DNA of 64,000 bases from Spirochaetota bacterium (GCA_016214035.1 JACRPF010000004.1:208322-272321), one strand, 5' to 3'; shown: positions 7,958-18,017, counted from the first letter of the stretch. Program-made: numbers and translations. The notes: generated from the sequence alone by a model not told the origin.

Positions 7958-10240
7958 ATGGCACTCAGCCGCGAACAAGACAATACGACCCCTCCGGCAG
8001 CACAGCCGGCACATCAGCCGCCGAAGATCATCAAGCGGAAGAAAGATAAACCCGATGCGGTCCCGGAAGCTTCACAGTCCGGCGGTATAGCGCGGCGGAA
8101 AGTTGTCGTTAAGAAAAAAACGAAAATTATCATCGTCAAAGACCGCAAGCCCGAAACCGGGCAGCCTGCCGCGCAGCAGCATGCGGGAACACAGCCGGCA
8201 GCACAGCCGCGCCCGGCGGACGGCCACGCTCAGGCCGCACCGCGGCCGCAGCAGAAGATTGTACTGAAAAACGATACTGCCGCGCGTCCGGCAGTCGGTG
8301 CCGGAACACCACCGGCGAAACCGGGAGCTCCCACACATGGGCACGGCGCACGCAGCGGCGGCGGAGGCCGGCAGTGGGACAAACGCAGAGACTTCGTCTC
8401 CAGTAAAGATCGCGACAAAGCCATCCAGGAACAGCGCATACTTGAAAAGATAGCCCGTAAAAAGCGTCAGCAGGAAAGCAAGATGCTTTCCATTTCAAAG
8501 GAGATCGACATCCTCTCGACCATCAGCGTTGGCGATCTGGCGAAAAAGATGAATCTGCGCGCTTCGGATATCATATCGAAATTAATGACCATGGGTTCAA
8601 TGGTGCGTGTAAACGACCTTATCGATTCTGATACAGCCACGATACTCGCCAGCGAATACGGCTGTAAAGTCACGGTGGTATCTATCGCTGACGACACCGA
8701 GATCGTGGCAGAAACCGATAAAAGCGAAGACCTTGTACCGCGACCGCCGGTAGTGACCATCATGGGCCACGTCGACCATGGTAAAACATCGCTGCTTGAC
8801 AAGATACGTCAGACGAATGTCGTCGCCGGAGAAAGCGGCGGCATAACGCAGCATATCGGCGCATACAAGGTAAAAACCGCCACCGGCGGAACGGTCACTT
8901 TCATCGACACACCGGGCCACGCGGCATTCACCATGATGCGGTCGCGCGGAGCGAAAGTCACCGATATCGTCGTACTCGTCGTCGCCGCAAACGACGGCGT
9001 CATGCCGCAGACAATCGAAGCTATCAATCACGCGAAAGCCGCAAAAGTGCAGATCATCGTTGCGGTAAACAAAATAGACCTCCCCGACGCCGATCTTGAC
9101 AAGATTAAACGCCAGCTGTCGGAACATGAACTCATCGCCGAGGACTGGGGCGGACAGACGCTGTTCGCGTATGTCTCCGCAATGACCGGCCAGGGCGTAG
9201 ACAAACTGCTTGAGACAATACTCCTGCAGTCGGAAATCATGGAGCTGAAAGCCAACCCGAAACGCGCGGCCGTGGGCACCGTACTCGAGGCGTCACTTGA
9301 TGTCGGCCGCGGTTCTGTGGGCACCGTACTCGTGCAGAACGGGACGCTCCATGTGGGCGATCATTTCATCGCCGGAACACATGAGGGACGCGTACGCGCG
9401 ATGTTCGACGACCGCGGTGAACGCATCACCGAAGCACCGCCGTCGACACCGGTGGAAGTGCTCGGATTCGAGGACACGCCGGAAGCGGGCGACTCGCTCA
9501 ATGTCATGAGCGATGAAAAAGAAGTGCGCGCCATGGCTGAGCGCAGACGCCATCTCAAGCAGACTGAATCCGCGAAGGCAGTGGTCAAAGTCACACTCGA
9601 CAACCTCTTCGATCAGATAAAGGAAGGCGAAATCGCCGAATTCAAGGTTGTCATCCGCGCGGACGTGCAGGGTTCGGCCGAGGCGCTGAAGGAAGCGCTC
9701 ACCAAACTGTCAAACGAGAAACTTAAATTCGTATGCATTCAGGGCGCGGCGGGTGCAATCAATGAATCCGACGTGATGCTCGCCGAGACATCGAAAGCGA
9801 TGATCATCGCCTATCGGGTACGCCCGAGCGGCAAGATAAAATCGCTCGCCGAGAAGCTCGGTGTCGAGATCAAGAAGTTCGACATCATCTATGAAGCCAT
9901 CGAATTCATCGAAGCGGCCATGAAGGGTTCCATTGCCAAGGAAATGCGCGAAGTCGACACCGGCACGATTGAAGTGCGCAGCGTATTCAAGATATCGAAA
10001 ATCGGCACCATCGCCGGCTGTTATGTGACATCGGGAAAAATAGACCGCAACAACGGCATCCGTATCATCCGCGACGGGGTGCTCATCCACAAGGGCAAGA
10101 TCGCGTCGCTCAAGCGCTTCAAGGACGATGTGCGTGAAGTGCAGCAGGGCTTTGAATGCGGTCTGTCGGTGGAGAACTTCAATGACCTCAAGGAACTTGA
10201 CGTCATCGAAGCGTATACGATACAGGAATTCGCGGGTTAA
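7958..10240 (+). CDS. infB: Translation initiation factor IF-2
   Basis: 760 residues. The first 150 are Pro/Ala/Gln/Lys-rich low complexity with basic patches, the usual disordered IF-2 N-terminus. An IF2-N domain follows (about 175-230), then the G domain with GHVDHGKTS (G1), DTPGHAAF (G3) and NKID (G4). Domains II to IV complete the protein. IF-2 is a GTPase that places initiator tRNA on the 30S subunit. AAGGA precedes the start. Unusually, rbfA and truB do not follow; the operon ends here against the convergent cimA 11 bases away. Confidence 0.97.
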   Translation: MALSREQDNTTPPAAQPAHQPPKIIKRKKDKPDAVPEASQSGGIARRKVVVKKKTKIIIVKDRKPETGQPAAQQHAGTQPAAQPRPADGHAQAAPRPQQKIVLKNDTAARPAVGAGTPPAKPGAPTHGHGARSGGGGRQWDKRRDFVSSKDRDKAIQEQRILEKIARKKRQQESKMLSISKEIDILSTISVGDLAKKMNLRASDIISKLMTMGSMVRVNDLIDSDTATILASEYGCKVTVVSIADDTEIVAETDKSEDLVPRPPVVTIMGHVDHGKTSLLDKIRQTNVVAGESGGITQHIGAYKVKTATGGTVTFIDTPGHAAFTMMRSRGAKVTDIVVLVVAANDGVMPQTIEAINHAKAAKVQIIVAVNKIDLPDADLDKIKRQLSEHELIAEDWGGQTLFAYVSAMTGQGVDKLLETILLQSEIMELKANPKRAAVGTVLEASLDVGRGSVGTVLVQNGTLHVGDHFIAGTHEGRVRAMFDDRGERITEAPPSTPVEVLGFEDTPEAGDSLNVMSDEKEVRAMAERRRHLKQTESAKAVVKVTLDNLFDQIKEGEIAEFKVVIRADVQGSAEALKEALTKLSNEKLKFVCIQGAAGAINESDVMLAETSKAMIIAYRVRPSGKIKSLAEKLGVEIKKFDIIYEAIEFIEAAMKGSIAKEMREVDTGTIEVRSVFKISKIGTIAGCYVTSGKIDRNNGIRIIRDGVLIHKGKIASLKRFKDDVREVQQGFECGLSVENFNDLKELDVIEAYTIQEFAG

Positions 10241-10251
10241 AAAAAACCTCG

Positions 10252-11796
10252 CTACTTCTTTTTTCCCTGTTCCGTCATCCGTGCCCGAAGCACGATATTC
10301 AGCATATTCTCAGTGGCAACTATCGCCGCTTTCATCTGGTCGCTGTCCACACCGCGGGTGATGAGATCGCCCTCCCACATTATCGTCGTCTCAACAAGCG
10401 CGTCGGTCTTGCCGCCCGGCGGGATGCGCACTTCATAATCGAGCAGGCGCGGTGTCTTTATTTTGAAACCGTCGAGTATCGACAGAAGCGCTTTCATGAA
10501 GGCGTCATAACCGCCGTCACCGGTGGCGCTGGCACAATACTCTTTGCCCTCATAGATAACCTTTATGGTCGCCGTCGGGGGAAGCCGCATGGCGGTTGAT
10601 ATGACACAGTCGCTGATGTCGATGATCGCATGCGTGGGGGTTTTCAGCACATCGGCGATGATATACGGAAGATCGTCGATGGTGATCATCTGCTTCTTGT
10701 CGCCCAGATCGATGACGCGCGCTAATACCGCGTCCTTCTGCTGCTGTGTGAGTTCGAGACCGAGTTTCGCGAGATTCATATCGAGGCTGGCCTTGCCGGC
10801 AAGTTTACCGAGTGCATAGGTCCTGCTCCGGTTGAAACGCTCCGGCGAAAGCTTCGTCACATAGAGATTGCCTTTCTTATCGCCGTCCGCGTGAATACCC
10901 GCAGTCTGCGTGAATACCGCGCTCCCGCTCACCGGCTTGTTCGCGGCGATGCGCCTGCCGCTGAATATCTCCACCATACGCGAGACCTGAGCAAGTTCGG
11001 CTTCATCCACACCGTGCGCTATTCCGGCGATGTCGCTGAGAACGACGACAGTCTCGTCAAGCGGGGCGTTGCCGGCGCGTTCACCGAGCCCATTGACAGT
11101 GACATGGAGTCCGCGTACTCCCGCCTGTACGGCGAAAAGCGCGTTGGCGGTGGCAAGCCCGTAGTCGTTATGGCCGTGGAAATCGAAATGCGTGTCCGGG
11201 TGTTTCGCGGTAAGCTCCCCGACGAATGACGCAACCTGATGCGGCGCGAGAAGACCGAGCGTATCCGCGAGCATGATGCGCTTTATGGGCATGGCGGCAA
11301 GCTGTTCGATGAACCAGCGCGCATAGGTATTATCTTCCATCATGCCGCCGGACCAGTCCTCCGGATAGCAGTTGCAGACGATGCCGTTCTTCGCGCAGTA
11401 TTCGAGCGTCTTCGCGATGTCGTTCACATGCTGTTCCGGCGTCTTTCTGAGCTGTCCTTCGAGGTGACGAAATGAGCCTTTGGTAAGCAGATTCATCACT
11501 TTGCAGCCGGCCTCGCCGAGCCAGTCAGCGCTTTTATTGATATTGCAGAAACCGAGCACTTCGACCCGGCCGAGCATACCGTTCTTTTCCGCCCATGATG
11601 TTATCATGCGTACGGCGTTCTTTTCGCCCTCGGAGACACCGGCGCTCGCTATCTCGATGCGGTCCACCTTTACGCGCTCAAGCAGTGTGCGTGCGACCGT
11701 AAGTTTTTCCTCGGCGGAGATGGAAACACCGTGTGTCTGCTCCCCGTCACGGAGCGTCGTGTCCATTATCTCGACAGTGCGTTTTTTCGTGTTCAT
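10252..11796 (-). CDS. cimA: (R)-citramalate synthase (Leptospira-type)
   Basis: 514 residues of the HMG-CoA-lyase-like/isopropylmalate synthase family. Visible motifs are DTTLRDGEQT at the N-terminus, HGHNDYGLA and the metal-binding NGLGERAGN, and a C-terminal LeuA allosteric domain ending in VRIPPGGKTDAL. Details such as INKSADWL, PEDWSGG and the PPGGKTDALVET tail match what I recall of the Leptospira citramalate synthase better than LeuA. It would condense pyruvate and acetyl-CoA to citramalate, the threonine-independent entry to isoleucine. leuB at 32559-33653 could serve the same route. The start overlaps the proS stop by ATGA, so the two are translationally coupled. LeuA is the alternative. 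Confidence 0.85.
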   Translation of the reverse strand: MNTKKRTVEIMDTTLRDGEQTHGVSISAEEKLTVARTLLERVKVDRIEIASAGVSEGEKNAVRMITSWAEKNGMLGRVEVLGFCNINKSADWLGEAGCKVMNLLTKGSFRHLEGQLRKTPEQHVNDIAKTLEYCAKNGIVCNCYPEDWSGGMMEDNTYARWFIEQLAAMPIKRIMLADTLGLLAPHQVASFVGELTAKHPDTHFDFHGHNDYGLATANALFAVQAGVRGLHVTVNGLGERAGNAPLDETVVVLSDIAGIAHGVDEAELAQVSRMVEIFSGRRIAANKPVSGSAVFTQTAGIHADGDKKGNLYVTKLSPERFNRSRTYALGKLAGKASLDMNLAKLGLELTQQQKDAVLARVIDLGDKKQMITIDDLPYIIADVLKTPTHAIIDISDCVISTAMRLPPTATIKVIYEGKEYCASATGDGGYDAFMKALLSILDGFKIKTPRLLDYEVRIPPGGKTDALVETTIMWEGDLITRGVDSDQMKAAIVATENMLNIVLRARMTEQGKKK

Positions 11797-13514
11797 GACA
11801 ATTCCTGAAATAGTTTTTTCCGTAATTCGAGCGTACGCGCGACGATATCCGCAACCGGCACGTCGGCCTTGTCCTTTTCGCGGCGGAGCTTCAGCTCAAC
11901 AGTACCCGCGGCAATACCGCGTTTTCCCACCGTAATGCGTATGGGAATACCGATAAGGTCGGCATCGTTGAATTTGACGCCCGGGCGTTCATTGCGGTCG
12001 TCCAGAAGCACATCGGCTCCCGCGGCACGCAATTCATTGTAAATACGCTCAGCGGCTTCCCTGATGGCACCATCAGTATCCAGAAGCGCGATGCTCACCT
12101 CGAACGGCGCAACGCTGATCGGGAACACTATCCCCTTCTCATCATGGTGCTGTTCGATGACCGCCGCAAGTGTACGGTTCACACCGATGCCGTAACAGCC
12201 CATGGTGGGCACGATGTCCTTGTTCGCCTCGTCAAGCACGGTAACCTTGAACGCCTCGGTATATTTTTTCCCGAGTTTGAACACATGTCCGAGCTCAAGC
12301 CCGCGATTTGACTTGAGTTTACCGCCGCACTGTATGCAATTATCACCGGCCTTCACCAGGCGGAGGTCGACGAATGCATCTGGCGTGAAATCGCGCGTGA
12401 GGTTCACGTTCGTCAGATGCGCATCATCCTCATTGGCGCCGGTAATGCCGTTGAACACGGTCTTTATCGAATTATCTGCGATGATCGGTATCTTCTTTTT
12501 CATGCCCACGGGGCCGGCAAATCCGGTTCGTGCACCGGTGATCTCGCGCACCGCCTTGTCGTCGGCCAACACCGGTGTCTCGCCGCCGAAATAGTTCGCA
12601 AGCTTTGTCTCATTCACATCAAGGTCACCGCGGATGAGGACGGCCGCATGGCTTTTGTCCTCGCGCTGATAGATGAGCGTTTTGATGAACTTTGACGCTT
12701 CGACCTTGAAAAACTCCTCAAGCGCCTTGATGGTTGATACGTTCGGAGTAGCCGCCTTTGCGACGGATTGTGCCGGCTCTTCACTGCGGTATTCGCTTTT
12801 GCACTCGGCCTTTTCGGCATTCGCGCGGTAATCGCAATCGGTGCAGGAGATTATCTCCTCCTCACCCACGTCGCAGAGAACCATGAACTCCTCGCTGCCG
12901 CTGCCGCCCATGGCGCCGGAATCGGCCTTCACCGACACGACATCAAGTCCTACGCGTTTGAATATCTTTCTATAGGTCTCGCTCATGGTGTTATATGTCG
13001 CGTCGAGCGATGCGTCGTCCGCATGGAACGAGTATGCGTCCTTCATAATGAACTCGCGTGAGCGCATCACACCGAAACGGGGACGAATCTCGTCACGGAA
13101 CTTTGTGTGTATCTGATATAAGTTTATCGGGAGCTGCCGGTATGAACGCACTTCGCGCCCCACAAGTTCCGTAAACGCCTCCTCGTGCGTGGCACCGAGC
13201 GCATGGTCGCTTCCATGACGGTCTTTCAGCCGGAAAAGCTCCTGACGGAAAATCTCCCAGCGCCCGCTCGGGGTAAGGAGTTCCTTCGGGAGCAGAATCG
13301 GAAATATGAATTCCTGTCCGCCAGCATTATTCATCTCCTCGCGGATGATGTTCGTTATCTTCTGGAGCGACCGCGTTCCCAGCGGCATATAGGTATATAA
13401 ACCGCTCGCGAGCATGCGTATCAGCGCCGCCCGGAGCATCAGTGAATGACTTGCTATCTGCGCTTCAGCGGGAGCTTCGCGCAATGTGGGGAATAACAGT
13501 GTACCGGCACGCAT
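11793..13514 (-). CDS. proS: Prolyl-tRNA synthetase
   Basis: 573 residues from MRAGTLLFPT at 13514, which has AAAGAGG just upstream; an 18-residue upstream extension has no ribosome site and was rejected. Bacterial-type ProRS with the class II motifs (motif 2 FRDEIRPRFGVMRSREF, motif 3 GCYGIGVNRTLAA). The YbaK-like editing insertion lies in the middle (about 225-400) and the anticodon-binding domain at the end. It charges tRNA-Pro. First gene of a two-gene operon with cimA. Confidence 0.96.
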   Translation of the reverse strand: MRAGTLLFPTLREAPAEAQIASHSLMLRAALIRMLASGLYTYMPLGTRSLQKITNIIREEMNNAGGQEFIFPILLPKELLTPSGRWEIFRQELFRLKDRHGSDHALGATHEEAFTELVGREVRSYRQLPINLYQIHTKFRDEIRPRFGVMRSREFIMKDAYSFHADDASLDATYNTMSETYRKIFKRVGLDVVSVKADSGAMGGSGSEEFMVLCDVGEEEIISCTDCDYRANAEKAECKSEYRSEEPAQSVAKAATPNVSTIKALEEFFKVEASKFIKTLIYQREDKSHAAVLIRGDLDVNETKLANYFGGETPVLADDKAVREITGARTGFAGPVGMKKKIPIIADNSIKTVFNGITGANEDDAHLTNVNLTRDFTPDAFVDLRLVKAGDNCIQCGGKLKSNRGLELGHVFKLGKKYTEAFKVTVLDEANKDIVPTMGCYGIGVNRTLAAVIEQHHDEKGIVFPISVAPFEVSIALLDTDGAIREAAERIYNELRAAGADVLLDDRNERPGVKFNDADLIGIPIRITVGKRGIAAGTVELKLRREKDKADVPVADIVARTLELRKKLFQELS

Positions 13515-13603
13515 AAAGCCTCTTTTTATTGATTTTTTCCATTGTATCAGTAAGACGCAAAAAAGCAATCAGAACTGAATTTGCTTACGAAAATGACCGA
13601 TGG

Positions 13604-13632
13604 TTGTAATGAAATCCAATACACTGTATAAT
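13604..13632 (+). promoter_or_regulatory. Sigma70-type promoter
   Basis: TTGTAA (13604-13609), a 17-base spacer and a perfect TATAAT (13627-13632). It should start transcripts near 13639 and serve the small membrane protein and the larB group. Confidence 0.7.
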
Positions 13633-13663
13633 GCGGTCAATTACACGCGAGAAGGAGTCCAGC

Positions 13664-13831
13664 ATGTCAAGAGTCGTAAAAACAGTGCTTATTTTTCTCC
13701 TCGGCATCGTTGTCATAGCCCTGGCGCTATTCATCGACCGTGCTGTTCACTCGAACGGGTTCATCGGCATCATCGGGCTTATTCTCGGCTGGGCCGTTGT
13801 CTGTTTCTTCGGCCTGTACCGGATGAATTGA
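13664..13831 (+). CDS. Small two-helix membrane protein
   Basis: 55 residues from the ATG at 13664, preceded by a good ribosome site (GAAGGAGT). A basic N-terminus (MSRVVK) leads into two hydrophobic segments, about residues 5-25 and 33-52, joined by a short polar loop. No family is recognised. It lies 13 bases before larB and shares its promoter, so it belongs to that transcription unit. Hypothetical, but the promoter, ribosome site and clean hairpin topology make it likely to be real. Confidence 0.7.
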   Translation: MSRVVKTVLIFLLGIVVIALALFIDRAVHSNGFIGIIGLILGWAVVCFFGLYRMN

Positions 13832-13844
13832 AGGGCACCATCAC

Positions 13845-14612
13845 ATGACGCCTGAACGCCTGCGTGCGCTGCTCGATGAGGTCGCCCGCGGCAAGGCGAC
13901 TCCGCAGAAGGCGTATGACATCATCAAAGACATACCGTTCGAGGACATCGGCATAGCGAACCTCGACCATCACCGGGTATTGCGCACTTCGCAGCCCGAG
14001 GTCATCTACGGCAAAAGCAAGACAATCGATGAACTGACACGCATCGCCAAAGCGATAATCGCCAAAATGAACAATCTGCTCATCACCCGTATCGACAAAA
14101 CAAAAGCCCGTGTGCTGCTGAAGCTGAGTAAAAAGCTCAGATACAACGAACGCGGAGAGATTATCGTGGGCGTTTTCGAGCCCGTAACAAAAGCGGGGCA
14201 TGTCGCGGTGGTGAGCGCGGGGACGTCGGACCGGTATGTGGTCGAGGAAGCGGCGGAAACACTCGCCATACTCGGCAACAACTGCTCGGTTGTCGTTGAC
14301 GTGGGCGTTGCCGGTATTCACCGCCTCTTCGCCCGAATCGACGCAATACGGAAAGCCAATGTCGTCATCGTCGTCGCCGGCATGGAAGGCGCGCTTGCGA
14401 GCGTCATCGGCGGACTGGTATCGGTTCCGGTGATAGCAGTCCCCACATCAGTGGGATACGGTTCCAATTTCGGCGGACTGTCGGCACTGCTCGGTATGCT
14501 CAACTCATGCTCGCCGAACGTCACGGTGGTCAACATCGACAACGGTTTCGCCGCCGCATACAGCGCGAGCATCATCAACCGGCGCATCGCCGCAACGGGG
14601 GATCAGCAATGA
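13845..14612 (+). CDS. larB: LarB, nickel-pincer cofactor biosynthesis (carboxylase/hydrolase of NaAD)
   Basis: 255 residues. The C-terminal half is a PurE-like fold with the LarB hallmarks SAGTSD, GMEGAL, PTSVGYGS and MLNSCSPNVTVVNIDNG, including the Cys that in LarB joins the substrate. LarB carboxylates the pyridinium ring of nicotinate adenine dinucleotide, the first step to the nickel-pincer nucleotide of lactate racemase (LarA) family enzymes. larC, larE and larA are not in the window. The next gene overlaps its stop by ATGA. The family is clear; which racemase-like enzyme it feeds is unknown. Confidence 0.9.
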   Translation: MTPERLRALLDEVARGKATPQKAYDIIKDIPFEDIGIANLDHHRVLRTSQPEVIYGKSKTIDELTRIAKAIIAKMNNLLITRIDKTKARVLLKLSKKLRYNERGEIIVGVFEPVTKAGHVAVVSAGTSDRYVVEEAAETLAILGNNCSVVVDVGVAGIHRLFARIDAIRKANVVIVVAGMEGALASVIGGLVSVPVIAVPTSVGYGSNFGGLSALLGMLNSCSPNVTVVNIDNGFAAAYSASIINRRIAATGDQQ

Positions 14613-15256
14613 ATACACGGGAACTGGACACCTATACCGCATCGCTCCAGCAGTGTTTCGGGAGTTCGCTTTTGTCGGTGGTGCTCTACGGCAGCGCCGT
14701 GAACAATCCCGACGACAGCGCGAATGCGAACGTGCTCGTGGTGCTCTCGGAATGTCCGCTCCTCACGCTCATGAAAGTGAAAAAAATAGCCGATATCGCC
14801 GCACGGGCGCGCATTGAAACACTTTTCTGGACCAAGGAAGAGATGAAGAACGCCGCGGACGTCTTTCCGCTCGAGTTCACCGAGATCACGGCATCACACC
14901 GTATACTCGCCGGGACGGACATCATCTCCGGCACGAAGGTCACGAAAACGAATATGCGCCATCAGATAGAATTCGAGCTCCGGACAAAGCTCCTGACGCT
15001 GCGCCGATCCTATCTCGACGCGGGCGGCAATGCCTCCCGTATGCGCGATGCACTTGCCGATGTGTCGCTCATCCACCTTTTCAAATACGCCATGAAACTC
15101 GCGAAGATAAGCGACCCGTCGATGATGGTGCCGCTGGAACGCTGCAGGGACCTCAAGCGCGGGAAAGTACATTTGTCGGCAAAAGCGCTGCACGTTCTTT
15201 TCAACGACATACACGAAGTGCTCTGCACGGTCATCCGGGCCGTGGACAATGCATAA
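14609..15256 (+). CDS. Degenerate nucleotidyltransferase-fold protein
   Basis: 215 residues from the ATG overlapping the larB stop. The N-terminus has the nucleotidyltransferase hallmark LYGSA (Gly28-Ser29). Where catalytic members have an Asp pair (as in SDxNxLxVL), this protein reads SANANVLVVL, so the metal-binding Asp is replaced. The C-terminal half is alpha-helical with many basic residues and resembles a HEPN-like bundle. Probably not a working transferase; it may bind a nucleotide or act as a scaffold. Position suggests a link to the following TPM protein, with which it overlaps by eight bases. Confidence 0.65.
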   Translation: MNTRELDTYTASLQQCFGSSLLSVVLYGSAVNNPDDSANANVLVVLSECPLLTLMKVKKIADIAARARIETLFWTKEEMKNAADVFPLEFTEITASHRILAGTDIISGTKVTKTNMRHQIEFELRTKLLTLRRSYLDAGGNASRMRDALADVSLIHLFKYAMKLAKISDPSMMVPLERCRDLKRGKVHLSAKALHVLFNDIHEVLCTVIRAVDNA

Positions 15257-16235
15257 CACGCCCATGCCGAAATCACTCCCCGCACTGCTCTCCGCGTTCA
15301 TCATACTGACAGCGGCGGCATTCCCGCTCCCGAAACCCACGGGTTATGTCAGCGACTATGCGAACGTCATCGATGATGCTTCCGAAAAAGAACTGCTGTC
15401 GATGATAACCGCCGTGGAAAGGGAAACGACGACCGAAATAGCCGTGGTGACCGTCCCGTCGCTTGAAGGTAAAACAAGCGCCGATTATGCGCAGGAACTT
15501 TTCACCGCGTGGGGCATCGGCAAGAAGCGTAAGGACAACGGCGTGCTCATGCTCATCGCGCCGAAGGAGCGGAAGGTCCGCATCGCCATCGGATACGGGC
15601 TTGAAGAAATCATTCCCGATGCAGCGGCCATGATCATTATCCGAAATGACATGATTGCCGCATTAAAGCGTGGTGAGTACAGCAAGGCAGCGCTCGCAGG
15701 AACGCGTTCCCTCATCATTCTTATCACCAGACATAACGCACAGACAAACACTTCATCATCGGCGACGGCGGACACCCGGTCCGAATCGCTGAACGATCTC
15801 TCCCCCGGTCTCGCTGCTGGTATGACCGCATTTTTCTCGCTCTTCGTCATCATCGGCTTTTTCATGATCGGCGCGGGGCTCGGTTCGCGCGTGGGCATGA
15901 ACATACTCTTCGGCGCCTTTTTCGGCGGCATGCCTTTCTTCATGGCTGTTGCCATGTTCTTCTTCTCCGGCCCCGTCATCCCGATAAAAATAGCGGCCAT
16001 GACATTTCTCACCGGCGTCGGTATAACGGGATTGGTCTTCGGCGTTCGCACCGGCAGAAAAAATCCGCAGGCATGGCGAAGCCTCAAAGGCCTTCATAAA
16101 AAGGGCTGGGAATGGAACGGCAACTGGCGTTCATCGGGTTCATCATCCGGCGGCGGATTCGGCGGAGGCTCATCGGGTGGAGGCAGTTTTGGCGGCGGTT
16201 CCTCCGGCGGCGGCGGAGCGGGCAGCAGTTTTTAA
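15249..16235 (+). CDS. TPM-domain (YgcG family) membrane protein with Gly/Ser-rich tail
   Basis: 328 residues. A signal-like hydrophobic N-terminus (about 8-25) precedes a TPM domain (about 30-165) with the usual GYVSDYANVID and DNGVLMLIAP...RIAIGYGLE. Two or three membrane helices lie at about 190-270, and a tail of GGGFGGGSSGGG repeats ends in SSF. TPM proteins are often paired with LemA. The domain has been called a phosphatase in plants, and in bacteria its role is unsettled. The active domain should face the periplasm. The alternative start at 15264 (MPKSLP) is possible. Confidence 0.85.
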   Translation: MHNTPMPKSLPALLSAFIILTAAAFPLPKPTGYVSDYANVIDDASEKELLSMITAVERETTTEIAVVTVPSLEGKTSADYAQELFTAWGIGKKRKDNGVLMLIAPKERKVRIAIGYGLEEIIPDAAAMIIIRNDMIAALKRGEYSKAALAGTRSLIILITRHNAQTNTSSSATADTRSESLNDLSPGLAAGMTAFFSLFVIIGFFMIGAGLGSRVGMNILFGAFFGGMPFFMAVAMFFFSGPVIPIKIAAMTFLTGVGITGLVFGVRTGRKNPQAWRSLKGLHKKGWEWNGNWRSSGSSSGGGFGGGSSGGGSFGGGSSGGGGAGSSF

Positions 16236-16270
16236 TACCCTGCAGACACCTAAAATAACTTATAATACCT

Positions 16271-16343
16271 GTCGAGGTACCTTTTTGTATCTTTGGGACG
16301 GACAGCGGGGCATACCTCGACGACGCTCAGGAATCATGCCCCG
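16271..16343. other. Predicted H-type pseudoknot between convergent genes
   Basis: Two interleaved inverted repeats: 16271-16279 pairs perfectly with 16313-16321 (9 bp), and 16306-16312 pairs perfectly with 16337-16343 (7 bp). The 5' arm of the second stem lies inside the loop of the first and abuts its 3' arm without a gap, which is the arrangement of an H-type pseudoknot. Loops are about 26 and 15 bases. It lies 36 bases after the TPM gene and 37 before the sulfatase stop, so either 3' UTR could carry it. Confidence 0.55.
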
Positions 16344-16379
16344 ATGTTAGTCTAAGTGCTTGCCGGTTTGAAGTACTGC

Positions 16380-18017
16380 CTACTTCCCCTTCGCTGCATT
16401 CGGCGGATTCTTCACATCCTGCCACCAGTCATACTCGATACGCCCCTCAGTCATTATCCGCGCATAAAGACGTTTCCTCAATTCATCACATGTCTTCTGA
16501 TATTCCGGCAGCCTGCCGAGATCACGCACCTCGCGCGGGTCTTTCGTTCTGTCAAAAAGCGACACATCGAGCTCGGCAAGCGACGCCGTTCCCATCCATG
16601 CTATGTCAGCCGGTTTTAGCACCGGACCTTTGAGCGGCTCCTTCCCCACCTGCATCTCGAACGACCACTCTTTCGTACGCAGCATCGCACGATGACCGTA
16701 GGTCTTCTTCTCGCTGATGACTTCGTTTCGTTCGGCCGTACCGCGGGCTATGTCCGCAAGGTCTTTACCGTCGAGATGGTTCGGAAGCGCAACGCCTGCC
16801 GCGGCAAGGAATGTGGGCGCAAGGTCGACAAGCTCGGCGAACGACGCGCATTTCTTCCCGCGCGGTATCCGCCCGTCCGACGATGCGACGATGAGCGGCA
16901 CATGCACCGACTCGTCGAAGAACGTGAACTTCTCCTGCATGCCGTGCTCGCCGAGCATGTTGCCGTGATCCGTGGTGAAGAGTATGAGCCAGGGACGCTT
17001 GCCGCTGTATGCCTTGAACGCGTCGATGATGCGCCCTATCTCGTAATCCGCGTATGCAGCCAGACCGTAGTAATCCGCGCGCAGTTTGCGTATCTCATCC
17101 TCTTTCATGCCGTGGACACGGAGATTGCTGTACGCCTGTTTCGTCTGAACACCGAATCCGTTTATTTCATCTTCGCTCACCTCGGGCAGCGGTATCTTCT
17201 TCGGATCGTAAAGCGTGTCATACGGCTTGGGCGGAAGCACCGGCGTATGCGGATAGATATAGGACATTCGCAGGAACAGCGGCTTATCCTTCGGCGCTTC
17301 GGTTGAAAGATATTCCATTGCGCGGCTGTTGAGTGTTGCGGAAAGCGTTTCTTCGGCGCTCACCGGATTCGTTCCGCCGATGATGAGTTTCTTGTCGGTA
17401 AGATATCGCCTGAGAACACCAAGCTCGCCTTCACGGTCGGCACCTTTGATGAGCGCCGAGGGATTTGCCTCCTCCTGAATGCCGTAACGCTTGATGGGCG
17501 TGATGTCTTTCGTGGGAAACGCGTTCAGATAGTTGAACCATTTCCCCGTGGGGTCATACGGCGCTTTTTTCGAGACAACGCGGTTGTGATGCTCCTTGCC
17601 GAAATTAACCACGTCGTAGCCGCCTTTGTGGAGGAGTTCGGTGAAAAACGGCACGGCGCCGTCGATATCCGGATGCGAGTTCTCAAAGGCATATACACCG
17701 GTGTTATGCGGATAACGCCCGGTGAGCATCGACATGCGCGACGCCACGCAGAGCGGGCTCTGACAGTACGCCTCGGTAAATACCGTACCTTCGGCGGCCA
17801 GCGCGTCAAGGCTCGGCGACTGCACCCACGAATTCTTTCCGTAAGCGCGTATCGTATCATAACGGTGTTCGTCGGTGATTATCCATAAAATATTCGGCCG
17901 TTCAGCCGATGCAGCAGCTTCGGCGCCAAAAACCCTTCCGCCGGCAAGCGCGAGTGCTGACATGCCCGCCGCTTTCAGGAATGAACGCCGGGAAACTGTC
18001 ATATGTTTACGGCTCAT
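16380..18017 (-). CDS. Exported sulfatase (formylglycine-dependent, family S1)
   Basis: 545 residues from the ATG at 18017, which has GGAGGT seven bases upstream. The N-terminus carries a twin-arginine signal (SRRSFLKAAG) and Ala-rich cleavage region. The metal site begins with ILWIITDEHRYD. The maturation motif is Cys90-Val-Ala-Ser-Arg94 followed by MSMLTGR. The CxAxR form is typical of sulfatases activated by the radical-SAM enzyme anSME and not by oxygen-dependent FGE, which fits anaerobic life. The later TTDHGNMLGEHG motif completes the active site. It should remove sulfate esters from a polysaccharide outside the cytoplasm; the substrate is unknown. A glycosidase and a hydroxyacid dehydrogenase lie upstream on the same strand. 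Confidence 0.92.
   Translation of the reverse strand: MSRKHMTVSRRSFLKAAGMSALALAGGRVFGAEAAASAERPNILWIITDEHRYDTIRAYGKNSWVQSPSLDALAAEGTVFTEAYCQSPLCVASRMSMLTGRYPHNTGVYAFENSHPDIDGAVPFFTELLHKGGYDVVNFGKEHHNRVVSKKAPYDPTGKWFNYLNAFPTKDITPIKRYGIQEEANPSALIKGADREGELGVLRRYLTDKKLIIGGTNPVSAEETLSATLNSRAMEYLSTEAPKDKPLFLRMSYIYPHTPVLPPKPYDTLYDPKKIPLPEVSEDEINGFGVQTKQAYSNLRVHGMKEDEIRKLRADYYGLAAYADYEIGRIIDAFKAYSGKRPWLILFTTDHGNMLGEHGMQEKFTFFDESVHVPLIVASSDGRIPRGKKCASFAELVDLAPTFLAAAGVALPNHLDGKDLADIARGTAERNEVISEKKTYGHRAMLRTKEWSFEMQVGKEPLKGPVLKPADIAWMGTASLAELDVSLFDRTKDPREVRDLGRLPEYQKTCDELRKRLYARIMTEGRIEYDWWQDVKNPPNAAKGK

Noticed and set aside
16240-16270. Promoter using TATAAT at 16261-16266
   Set aside because: The position 17 bases upstream reads CCCTGC, not a -35 box, so the TATAAT alone was not called.
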